Both the position numbers and the translations under genes were made by a program. Positions 34,238 through 41,559 of a stretch of DNA of 64,000 bases are shown piece after piece. The first letter of the stretch is position 1. Each line of letters begins with the position of its first letter. The notes below the pieces were generated by a model. It saw nothing but the letters and a program-made list of their open reading frames with translations, ran no database searches and had not been told where the DNA came from. The stretch is from DASWOJ01 sp964250755. GTDB lineage: Bacteria > Pseudomonadota > Alphaproteobacteria > Acetobacterales > Acetobacteraceae. The DNA lies in assembly GCA_964250755.1 (NCBI GenBank), contig CAXUHB010000003.1, positions 230,063 through 294,062 of the forward strand, written 5' to 3'.

Positions 34238-34329
34238 TCATTGCGAGGGGCGCTTGCGCCGTGGCAATCCAGGGGCGGCCAGCGCAGCCCTTTCGGTCGG
34301 AACTGCCGCGGCGCAGCGCCCCGCAATGA
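34238..34329. repeat. Palindromic dispersed repeat, copy 1
   Basis: Begins TCATTGCGAGGGGCGCTTGC, contains GTGGCAATCCAGGGGC and CTGCCGCGGCGC, and ends CGCAATGA, so the ends are inverted. It has the same plan as elements at 49352-49385 (half), 50192-50289 and 57574-57725. It lies between phnN and a gamma-glutamyltransferase gene. Confidence 0.7.
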
Positions 34330-34423
34330 CGAGCGGCTCGAACGGCCCCCGTTTTGCGCCGGGCCGGACCTTGGCGCTACCCTGCCGCCAGCGCAACCCG
34401 CCGCAGCACTGGACCCGCCCGCC

Positions 34424-36199
34424 ATGTTCACCACCCGCCCCGAGATCGCCGGCACGTTCGGCGTGGCCGCCACCACGCACTGGCTGGCCACCGCCACGGC
34501 GATGGCGGTGCTGGAGCGCGGGGGCAACGCCTTCGATGCCGCAACAGCCGCCGGGTTCGTGCTGCAAGTCGCCGAACCCCACCTGAACGGACCCGGCGGC
34601 GACGCGCCCATCATCATCCACAGCGCCCGCACCGGCACCCAGCACGTCATCTGCGGCCAGGGCACCGCGCCCGCCGCAGCCACGCTGCCGGCGTTCGCGG
34701 CGCTGGGCCTGGACCTCGTTCCTGCAACCGGGCTGCTGCCGGCGGTGGTGCCGGGGGCCTTCGACGCCTGGTGCCTGATGCTGCGGGACTGGGGCACGTG
34801 GGAGCTGGCGGACGTGCTGGCCTTCGCCATCGGCTACGCCCGCCAGGGCGTGCCGCTGGTGCCCCGCATCCCCGCCACCATCGAGGGCATCCGCCCGCTG
34901 TTCGAGGCGGAGTGGCCGACCAGCGCCGCTGTCTTCCTGCCCGGCGGGCGCGTGCCGCAGGTGGACGCCCTGTTCGCCCGCCCCGCCCTGGCCGACTTCT
35001 GGGAGCGCCTGCTGCGGGAGGCGGCGGCGCCGACGCGGGAAGCGCGGATCGAAGCGGCGCGGAACGTTTGGTACAAGGGCTTCGTCGCCGACGCCGTAGG
35101 CCGGTTCTGCGCGGACACCGAAGTGCTGGACGCCTCCGGCCGCCGCCACCGCGGCCTGCTGGCGGCGCAGGACCTGCATGACTGGCGCGCGACGGTGGAG
35201 GACCCCGTGTCCTACGACTACCATGGCCACACCGTCCTGAAGTGCGGGGCGTGGAGCCAAGGGCCGGTGCTGCTGCAGCAGCTTGCCCTGCTGCGGGGGG
35301 TGGACGTGGGCGGGATGGACCTGCTCGGCCCCGACTTCGTGCACACCGTCGTGGAGGCTGCGAAGCTCGCCTACGCCGACCGGGAAGCCTACTATGGCGA
35401 TCCCGATTTCGTGGACGTGCCATTGGGCGCCCTGCTGTCGGACGAGTACAACGCCGCCCGCCGCGCCCTGATCGGCCCGCGTGCCAGCCTGGCGCTGCGG
35501 CCCGGCGCGGTGCCGGGCTACGCGGCGGAGGTGGACCACGGGGCGCACCTGCGGGCGGGGATGCTGACGCAGGCGCCAGGTGCCGGGGAGCCGACGGTGG
35601 CGCGGCTGGGCGTGATCGGCGCCGACACCGTCCACGTGGATGTCATCGACCGCTGGGGCAACATGGTCAGCGCCACGCCGTCCGGCGGCTGGCTGCAATC
35701 CTCCCCGGTCATCCCCGAGCTTGGGTTCTGCCTTGGCACGCGCGGGCAGATGTTCTGGCTGCGGGACGGGCTGCCCAACAGCCTGGCCCCGCGCAAGCGG
35801 CCGCGCACCACCTTGTCCCCCTCGTTCGCGCTGCGGGACGGCCAGCCCTGGATGGCGTTCGGCACGCCGGGCGGGGAGCAGCAGGACCAGTGGTCCCTGA
35901 CGTTCTTCCTGCGCATGGTGCATGGCGGGCTGGGCATCCAGCAGGCGATAGACATGCCCAGCTTCCATACGGAACACTGGCCCAGCAGCTTCTGGCCCCG
36001 TGTCGCCCGGCCCGGCAAGCTGGTGCTGGAGGGCCGCTATCCCGCTGCGGTCCTGGCCGACCTGCAAGGGCGCGGGCACCTGGCGGAGATGGGGGAGGAA
36101 TGGTCCGAGGGCCGGCTGTCCGCGGCGCGGCTGGACGGCGGGATCATGTACGCCGGGGCCAACCCGCGGGGGATGCAGGGCTACGCCGCCGGGCGATAG
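34424..36199 (+). CDS. Gamma-glutamyltransferase family protein
   Basis: 591 residues. ERGGNAFDAATAAGFVLQVA and EPHLNGPGGDAPIIIHSA begin the large subunit; DTVHVDVIDRWGNMVSATPS contains the Thr that, in the family, performs self-cleavage and catalysis. PSFALRDGQPWMAFGTPGGE is the small-subunit signature. No signal peptide is visible, so it is probably cytoplasmic, unlike the classic periplasmic enzyme, and may cleave a different gamma-amide or acyl substrate. A second, distinct member lies at 43072-44673. Confidence 0.9.
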   Translation: MFTTRPEIAGTFGVAATTHWLATATAMAVLERGGNAFDAATAAGFVLQVAEPHLNGPGGDAPIIIHSARTGTQHVICGQGTAPAAATLPAFAALGLDLVPATGLLPAVVPGAFDAWCLMLRDWGTWELADVLAFAIGYARQGVPLVPRIPATIEGIRPLFEAEWPTSAAVFLPGGRVPQVDALFARPALADFWERLLREAAAPTREARIEAARNVWYKGFVADAVGRFCADTEVLDASGRRHRGLLAAQDLHDWRATVEDPVSYDYHGHTVLKCGAWSQGPVLLQQLALLRGVDVGGMDLLGPDFVHTVVEAAKLAYADREAYYGDPDFVDVPLGALLSDEYNAARRALIGPRASLALRPGAVPGYAAEVDHGAHLRAGMLTQAPGAGEPTVARLGVIGADTVHVDVIDRWGNMVSATPSGGWLQSSPVIPELGFCLGTRGQMFWLRDGLPNSLAPRKRPRTTLSPSFALRDGQPWMAFGTPGGEQQDQWSLTFFLRMVHGGLGIQQAIDMPSFHTEHWPSSFWPRVARPGKLVLEGRYPAAVLADLQGRGHLAEMGEEWSEGRLSAARLDGGIMYAGANPRGMQGYAAGR

Positions 36200-36291
36200 G
36201 GGACTGAGGGGCGTTGCCCTTCCTCACACTTCGTCATCCAACGTATCCGCCGCGCCGCTATCGTCCCCGCTGTTCTGCGAAAGGGACACCG

Positions 36292-36432
36292 ATGAACGAC
36301 CCACATGCCAGGCGGCGGCTCCTGGTCCGCATCCTGGTGGCCGTGGGGCTGGCGGCGATGCTCAGCGGCTGCGTCCTGGTGCCGGTGGGGCCGGGCTACT
36401 ACCGGCCCCACCCTTACCGTTATTATTACTGA
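36292..36432 (+). CDS. Small lipoprotein, 46 residues
   Basis: MNDPHARRRLLVRILVAVGL then AAMLSGCVLVPVGPG: a positively charged start, hydrophobic core and lipobox LSGC. The mature part is only about 20 residues and Tyr/Pro/His-rich (YYRPHPYRYYY). AAGGG lies 7 bases before the ATG. Similar tiny lipoproteins are common in alphaproteobacteria; function unknown. Confidence 0.65.
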   Translation: MNDPHARRRLLVRILVAVGLAAMLSGCVLVPVGPGYYRPHPYRYYY

Positions 36433-36499
36433 CTCCGTGCCAATGCGATCCGGCCCATGATAGCCTCCACGTCAGACCAGTGCGGCGGAAGGCAGCGCG

Positions 36500-37081
36500 A
36501 TGGACCCGGCCCTTGATCCCAGCCTTGTTCCCGGACGCACCTGCGGCCCATGCAACGTGTGCTGCGTCGCGCTGACGATAGACGACCCGGCGCTGCACAA
36601 GGCCCAGGGCTACCGCTGCCGCAACGCCCGGGCCGACAACGGCTGCGCGATCTACGACGCGCGGCCCGGCACCTGCCGCACCTTCTTCTGCGGCTGGCGC
36701 CAATTGCGCTGGGTGCGGGACACGCTGCGCCCGGACACGTCGGGCGTGCTGGTGCAGATGCACCAGAACCTGTCCGCCGCGGGCGGACCTGGCCCGATGG
36801 GCGTCATCGTCACGCTGCTGACCCGCGCCGCGCTGCAGGCGGAGGGGCTGGCCGAGACGGTGGCCGCCGCCGTGGCCGCGGGCGTGCCGCTGACGCTGCA
36901 AGTCCCGGGGCCGCCTGGGCACACCTACGGGCAGGCGGAGATCAACGAGGTGCTGGCCGGGCCGGTGCGCGCGCGCGACAAGGCGGGGGTGCTGGAGGTG
37001 CTGCGCCGGGCGCAGGCGATGGGGCGCAAGGGAAAGCACCGCCCGGTGACGTTCAGGACGGTGCTGTCCTGCAACCCGTAG
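36500..37081 (+). CDS. YkgJ-family cysteine cluster protein
   Basis: 193 residues with the metal-binding Cys cluster TCGPCNVCCVALTIDDPALH, then RCRNARADNGCAIYDARPGT and CRTFFCGW. The pattern CxxCxxCC...C...C...C is the zinc- or iron-chelating domain of YkgJ-like proteins. Role unknown. Transcribed alone. Confidence 0.8.
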   Translation: MDPALDPSLVPGRTCGPCNVCCVALTIDDPALHKAQGYRCRNARADNGCAIYDARPGTCRTFFCGWRQLRWVRDTLRPDTSGVLVQMHQNLSAAGGPGPMGVIVTLLTRAALQAEGLAETVAAAVAAGVPLTLQVPGPPGHTYGQAEINEVLAGPVRARDKAGVLEVLRRAQAMGRKGKHRPVTFRTVLSCNP

Positions 37082-37694
37082 GGGAAGAGGACACGCTGGC
37101 TGCAGCCCTCAGCACTGGCCGGCCCACCCGGCAGAGATAGCTTCCCCCATGTTGGCAAGGGACACCGGCACTCCTCCTTCCCGCACCAGGTATCCGATGA
37201 GCATGGCGATGCCGTCGTCCAAGGCCGCCCGAACCCCGACCCGTCCGCCCGGCAGCAGGTCCAGCACCAATTTGTCCCCGGGTTCGGCACCAAGGTGCTC
37301 CAGCACAGCACGGCTGAACATGACCTGGCCTGTGGCTGTCAGTTCCAGTTTCCCGCAGAAGATCGGCGACGCCGGCATGGGTCATCCAGGCGTTGCTCCA
37401 ATCGCCCTTGTCGTTGGCACCGTCGCCGACCCATTCCTTATGCGTGCTGCCATTCATGACCTCGATGCACTTGCCTGTCCCCTCGTCGTCTATGCGGTAG
37501 TTGGGGAACTTGCCTTTGCTGAGCGGCGATGTGCCAAGACGCAGGACGACCGGACCGTGTCCCTGTCCAGCGCGGCTCCGCTGGACCCGGTTGATGACCG
37601 CGAAAGCAGCGGGGACAAAGGCGAACTTGTCATCCAGCCTGGAAACCACAGACCTGAGCGTGGCGTCTTTCGGAAGCGGCACATGGTTCGTCAT
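37053..37694 (-). CDS. Hypothetical protein, 3' end doubtful
   Basis: The open frame from ATG 37694 reads MTNHVPLPKDATLRSVVSRL and GKFPNYRIDDEGTGKCIEVM; this first half looks like real protein. From about 37378 downward the same DNA is read in another frame by the AbrB-type gene, and this frame becomes Cys/Arg/Gly-rich. The true product may end early through a frameshift, or the gene may be a fragment. No family recognised. Confidence 0.35.
   Translation of the reverse strand: MTNHVPLPKDATLRSVVSRLDDKFAFVPAAFAVINRVQRSRAGQGHGPVVLRLGTSPLSKGKFPNYRIDDEGTGKCIEVMNGSTHKEWVGDGANDKGDWSNAWMTHAGVADLLRETGTDSHRPGHVQPCCAGAPWCRTRGQIGAGPAAGRTGRGSGGLGRRHRHAHRIPGAGRRSAGVPCQHGGSYLCRVGRPVLRAAASVSSSPTGCRTAPS
37109..37378 (-). 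CDS. AbrB/MazE-type swapped-hairpin DNA-binding protein
   Basis: 89 residues. KLELTATGQVMFSRAVLEHL and GAEPGDKLVLDLLPGGRVGV are the AbrB-like beta-hairpin domain; the tail ending MGEAISAGWAG is the form seen in antitoxins of this group. No matching toxin lies directly downstream, so it may be an orphan antitoxin or regulator. No ribosome site is evident; it may be coupled to the frame upstream that runs into it. Confidence 0.7.
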   Translation of the reverse strand: MPASPIFCGKLELTATGQVMFSRAVLEHLGAEPGDKLVLDLLPGGRVGVRAALDDGIAMLIGYLVREGGVPVSLANMGEAISAGWAGQC

Positions 37695-37770
37695 CTCTGC
37701 CTCGGTGCAATGTCGCGCGCCGCTGGATAGTCCATGGCCGCGCTTGGGAAGGGCGCAGCGGTTGGCGTCC

Positions 37771-39498
37771 TCACCCAGCCCCGCCCTTCACCACCCCCGT
37801 CCCCGCCCGCAGTTGCGCGATGGTGGCCCGGGACGTGATCTGCTCCGGGTCCATCCGCAGCTCGATCACCGCGGGCTTGCCGCTGGCGGCGGCGCGCTGG
37901 AACGCCGGCCCGAACTCCGCCGTCGCCGCCACAACCTCCCCGTGCCCGCCGAACGACCTGATCCATTCCGAAAAATCCGGGTTGGTCAGCGCGGTGCCGG
38001 ACACGCGGCCGGGGTAGGTGCGCTCCTGATACATGCGGATCGTGCCGTACATGCCGTTGTTGAACACCAGCACGATGGGCGCTGCGCCGTGCTGGAAGGC
38101 CGTCGCGATCTCGGTCCCCGTCATCAGCATCCCGCCGTCGCCGACGAAGCAGATGGCCTGCCGCCCCGGATGCGTCAGCGCCGCGCCCACCGCAGCCGGC
38201 ACGCCGTAGCCCATCGCCCCGTTGGTCGGCCCGATCATCCGCTGCCCCGGCCCGAAGTTCATGAACCGCGCCGGCCAGGTGGCGAAGTTGCCGGCGTCGG
38301 ACGTGAACACCGCGTCCGGCGCCGCCAGCCGCTCCAGCTCCCTCATGCACGCCGCCACGTTCAGCGCCCCGGCATAATCCGGCACCGCCCGCCCCGCCTC
38401 TCGCAACGCGCGCAACGAGGCCGTCCAGTCCCCCCAGCCCCCGGCCCCGCCCGGCAGCGCCGCAGCAGCCAACGCGAAGGCGTTCAGGTCCGACGTGATG
38501 CCCAACGCCGGGCGGAACACCCGCCCAATCTCCGCCGGGTCGGGATGGACGTGGACGATGGCGGGGCCGCCCGCGGCCTGCCCGGCGGCGGGGAACAGCC
38601 CGTAGCCCTGCGTCGTCGCCTCCCCTAGCCGGGTGCCGATGGCCAGGATCAGGTCGGCCTCCCGCGCCTGCCTGACCAGCGCGGGGTCCGATCCGACGCC
38701 GAGGTCGCCGACGAAGGTAGGATGCGTCCCATCATACAGCGCCTGCCGCCGGAAGCCGACGGCGACCGGCAGGTTGCGCCCTTGCAGGAAGGCATGGATG
38801 GCGGCCCGGCCCGCGTCCGACCAGCCTGAGCCGCCGAGGACCGCCAGCGGCCGCCGCGCCCGGTCCAGCATGTCCGCCATCCGCGCCAGCGCCGCCAGGT
38901 CGGGCTGGGGGCGGGACACCTCGATGGGGCCGAGGTCGGGCACGTCCACCAGGTGCTTCTGCATCTCCTCCGACAAGGCGATCACCACGGGGCCAGGGCG
39001 TCCGGTGGTGGCCACGTCCACGGCGTGCGCCACCAGCTCCGGGATGCGCCGGGCGTCGTCCACCTGCGTCACCCACTTGGCGAGGGGGCCGAACATGCGG
39101 CGGTAGTCCACCTCCTGGAAGGAGTCCCGGTCCGTCTCCTCGAACGGGATCTGGCCGACGAACAGCAGCAGCGGCGTGCTGTCCTGCATGGCGACGTGGA
39201 CGCCGATGCTGGCGTGGCAGGCGCCCGGCCCCCGCGTGACCATCGCTGCGGCGGGGCGCCCGGTCAGCTTGCCGTAGGCCTCGGCCATGTGGACCGCCCC
39301 GGCCTCGAACCGGCAGGTCACCAGTTCGATGTCCTCCCGCCGGGCATAGAGGCCGTCGAGCACGTCGAGGTAGCTTTCGCCGGGGACGGCGAAGACGTGG
39401 CGGATGCCTTGCGCTGCCAGGGCATCGGCCAAGACGCGGCCGCCTGGACGTGTGCCCGGGCGCGTGCCTGGGCGCGTGGTGTCGGCCTGCATGTCCAT
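37771..39498 (-). CDS. Acetolactate synthase-like thiamine pyrophosphate enzyme (second)
   Basis: 575 residues. VTCRFEAGAVHMAEAYGKLT carries the TPP-activating Glu; FVGDGGMLMTGTEIATAFQH and VFNNGMYGTIRMYQE form the cofactor motif. It is only distantly like the enzyme at 6256-7950. Similar proteins are annotated as acetolactate synthase, sulfoacetaldehyde- or oxalyl-type decarboxylases, so the substrate is open. The N-terminus RPGTRPGTRPGGR comes from three 12-bp repeats (39443-39478). It is divergent from a free-standing Lrp-type ligand domain. Confidence 0.85.
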   Translation of the reverse strand: MDMQADTTRPGTRPGTRPGGRVLADALAAQGIRHVFAVPGESYLDVLDGLYARREDIELVTCRFEAGAVHMAEAYGKLTGRPAAAMVTRGPGACHASIGVHVAMQDSTPLLLFVGQIPFEETDRDSFQEVDYRRMFGPLAKWVTQVDDARRIPELVAHAVDVATTGRPGPVVIALSEEMQKHLVDVPDLGPIEVSRPQPDLAALARMADMLDRARRPLAVLGGSGWSDAGRAAIHAFLQGRNLPVAVGFRRQALYDGTHPTFVGDLGVGSDPALVRQAREADLILAIGTRLGEATTQGYGLFPAAGQAAGGPAIVHVHPDPAEIGRVFRPALGITSDLNAFALAAAALPGGAGGWGDWTASLRALREAGRAVPDYAGALNVAACMRELERLAAPDAVFTSDAGNFATWPARFMNFGPGQRMIGPTNGAMGYGVPAAVGAALTHPGRQAICFVGDGGMLMTGTEIATAFQHGAAPIVLVFNNGMYGTIRMYQERTYPGRVSGTALTNPDFSEWIRSFGGHGEVVAATAEFGPAFQRAAASGKPAVIELRMDPEQITSRATIAQLRAGTGVVKGGAG

Positions 39499-39602
39499 CG
39501 TCGGCGCTCCCCCGTGCGTTCGCGCCCACACTATGCCGCCCGGCCCGGCTGTCCAGGGCGGGCGGGGCATGGCACGCTGCGCCGCTGCCGGAGGAGGATG
39601 CG

Positions 39603-39851
39603 ATGCGGGCCATATTCGTCCAGATCAAGTGCGAGATGGGGCGGGCCTACGCGGTGGCGCAGTTGGCGGTGGATGGCATCGAGCAGTTGTCGGAAATCTA
39701 CTCGACTTCCGGCCAGTACGACCTGCTGGGCAAGTTCTACCTGGACGAGGAGCAGGACACCGGGTTGTTCGTGACGGAGCGGGTGCAGACGCTGCCGGGG
39801 GTGGCGGACACCTACACGCTGATCACGTTCAACGCGTTCGCGGGGCGGTAG
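39603..39851 (+). CDS. Free-standing Lrp/AsnC ligand-binding (RAM) domain protein
   Basis: 82 residues, starting MRAIFVQIKCEMGRAYAVAQ with SGQYDLLGKFYLDEEQDTG and TLPGVADTYTLITF: the effector domain of Lrp/AsnC regulators with no DNA-binding domain. GAGGAGG lies just upstream of the ATG. Such proteins bind amino acids and form rings, sometimes modulating full-length Lrp proteins. It is divergent from the TPP enzyme. Confidence 0.88.
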   Translation: MRAIFVQIKCEMGRAYAVAQLAVDGIEQLSEIYSTSGQYDLLGKFYLDEEQDTGLFVTERVQTLPGVADTYTLITFNAFAGR

Positions 39852-39882
39852 GGCGGGCGCGCAGCCTGGGAAGGGGCCAGCT

Positions 39883-40476
39883 ATGCAGCTTGAAGCGATC
39901 AGGACGATGGGCCAGGACGAGTTTCTGGCCTGGGCGCAGGACCGTGAGGGCCGCTACGAGCTTGTGGACGGCGTGCCCGTCGCCATGGCCGGCGCCAAGC
40001 GGCGCCATGACCAGATCGTGGTGAATGTGATCCGGGAGCTTGCGACGCAACTGCGCGGTGCTGCGTGCCGCCCGTTCACGGCGGACACCGCCGTCCGCAT
40101 CCCGGTCGGGAACGTGCGCCTGCCGGACGCCGGGGTGGACTGCGGCGTATTCCGGGATGACACGAACTGGGCGGATGCGCCCGCCGTCGTCATCGAAGTA
40201 CTGTCGGCCTCAACGCGCGACTTCGACCTGTTCGGGAAGGTAGAGGAATACAAGACGGTGCCGACCCTGCGGCACATCGTGATTGTTGATCCCGATGAGG
40301 CGCGGGCAGTCCATTGGAGCCGGGCCACGGACGACGCGTGGTCCTTCCAGCCGTATGAGGGGCTTGATGCCGCCGTCACAACCGCCGCGCCTCCACTGAC
40401 TCTGCGCTTGGCGGACTTGTACGAAGGGCTTGCGTTCCCGGCCAAGCCGCGGCTGGTCGAGGCGGGGCAAGGATGA
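39883..40476 (+). CDS. Uma2-family (DUF820) putative endonuclease
   Basis: 197 residues. DEFLAWAQDREGRYELVDGV, LPDAGVDCG and APAVVIEVLSASTRDFD contain the D...E-x-L pattern of the Uma2 PD-(D/E)XK-like fold. Uma2 proteins are abundant in multicopy sets in some bacteria; function unknown. It starts 31 bases after the RAM-domain gene with AAGGGG upstream. A paralogue is at 45565-46143. Confidence 0.85.
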   Translation: MQLEAIRTMGQDEFLAWAQDREGRYELVDGVPVAMAGAKRRHDQIVVNVIRELATQLRGAACRPFTADTAVRIPVGNVRLPDAGVDCGVFRDDTNWADAPAVVIEVLSASTRDFDLFGKVEEYKTVPTLRHIVIVDPDEARAVHWSRATDDAWSFQPYEGLDAAVTTAAPPLTLRLADLYEGLAFPAKPRLVEAGQG

Positions 40477-40574
40477 TGCCAACCGGCTTGGTTGCCCCCT
40501 TCCCAAAGGCGATCATGTCTTTAGCAAGCACGCCGGGCACAATTGGGGCACTGTCACACCGGAGGTGAAGGGGC

Positions 40575-41027
40575 ATGGTTAAGCCCGCGTTGATTGGGAA
40601 GGCAGGCGAGATGCTTGTCGCAGCCGAGTTGATGCGGCGTGGCGTCGAGGTCGCGCACCCGGCCAGCGACGTGGGTGTTGACCTACTCGCATACCGATTG
40701 AGCGAGGGACATGCTGTGCCAGCTAAGATTGTGCCGATCCAAGTAAAGGCATACTCGGGCACTGGGTACGTGTTTCAGAAGCGCTGGTTTGAGCGCGCGC
40801 CTGGCGTGGTATTAGCGTCAGTTTGGCTCACTGCTGCCAAGGTGCCGCAGTTTTACATCCTGGAAAATCTTGTTCGTGTCGAGCAGGCGCTTGGTGCCCA
40901 TGCAGCTACGGAAAGCTGGACCAACCGGGGCATCTGGTCCTCGTCCGACACACCACCGAACAGCTCGGACTGGAAGCTGATGCAGCCGCATCTCGACAAG
41001 TGGTGCCGCATCATCGGCCTACTTTAG
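40575..41027 (+). CDS. Hypothetical protein with PD-(D/E)XK nuclease-like motif
   Basis: 150 residues; ATG 40575 has GGAGGTG upstream. GKAGEMLVAAELMRRGVEVA, SDVGVDLLAYRL and IVPIQVKAYSGTG follow the order E...D(x)...QxK of Holliday-resolvase/Mrr-like nuclease folds. The DNA is clearly less GC-rich than its neighbours, suggesting recent transfer. There is no methylase or partner next to it. It may be a solitary nuclease or a group I-intron-like endonuclease relative; the family is not assigned. Confidence 0.65.
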   Translation: MVKPALIGKAGEMLVAAELMRRGVEVAHPASDVGVDLLAYRLSEGHAVPAKIVPIQVKAYSGTGYVFQKRWFERAPGVVLASVWLTAAKVPQFYILENLVRVEQALGAHAATESWTNRGIWSSSDTPPNSSDWKLMQPHLDKWCRIIGLL

Positions 41028-41094
41028 CCCCATCCTCGTCTGGCCTTGGGCGCTCCTATGATTGGGAACCTACCATGCCCGGCGTGTTTGTCGG

Positions 41095-41155
41095 GTGCAT
41101 AGCTACCTTTCCGAAAGCATCAGCCGCCGATCAAAGTCGTAACAAGGTAGCTGCA
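41095..41155. other. Inverted repeat containing an 18-base match to the 16S rRNA 3' end
   Basis: AAGTCGTAACAAGGTAGC (41134-41151) equals a universally conserved stretch near the end of 16S rRNA. Its AAGGTAGCTGCA end pairs with TGCATAGCTACCTT at 41095-41108, allowing two bulged bases. The rest of a 16S gene is absent. Perhaps a captured rRNA fragment, an insertion-element end or a small RNA. Confidence 0.45.
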
Positions 41156-41164
41156 ATTCTGGCC

Positions 41165-41524
41165 TTAAACCGCCGCCTTCACCGCAGCGGTTGCCTCATC
41201 TCCAGTGTTCGGCGTGCCCGCCGGCTCGATCAGCAGCAGATGCACCTCCTCCTCCGCCACGGGCCGATGCTCGACGCCCCTCGGCACGACATACATCTCC
41301 CCAGGCCCAAGCTGCACGTTCCCATCCCGCATCTGAATGGTCAGCTTGCCCCGCAGCACCAGGAACAAGTCATCGGTGTCGGGATGCGAATGCCAGACGA
41401 ACTCGCCCTTGACCTTCACCACCATGACATCGTGCCCATTGAACCCGGCAATGATCTTCGGCGACCAATGGTCCGAGAACTTCGCCAGCTTCGCCGCAAG
41501 GTTGATCGCCGCCGTTTCCGTCAT
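41165..41524 (-). CDS. Cupin domain protein
   Basis: 119 residues, one cupin barrel. GEFVWHSHPDTDDLFLVLRG gives the metal-binding HxH...E and YVVPRGVEHRPVAEEE the second His. GGAGGGAGC precedes ATG 41524. Last gene of the minus-strand run GGT (44673) - amidase - cupin, 35 bases after the amidase. It may be a small isomerase or a sensor for the pathway; no substrate can be named. Confidence 0.88.
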   Translation of the reverse strand: MTETAAINLAAKLAKFSDHWSPKIIAGFNGHDVMVVKVKGEFVWHSHPDTDDLFLVLRGKLTIQMRDGNVQLGPGEMYVVPRGVEHRPVAEEEVHLLLIEPAGTPNTGDEATAAVKAAV

Positions 41525-41559
41525 TGCTCCCTCCATCGTTCCGGCAATCACTGAAGGCC

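Noticed and set aside
41134..41151. 16S rRNA gene
   Set aside because: Only 18 bases match; no further rRNA sequence is present on either side.
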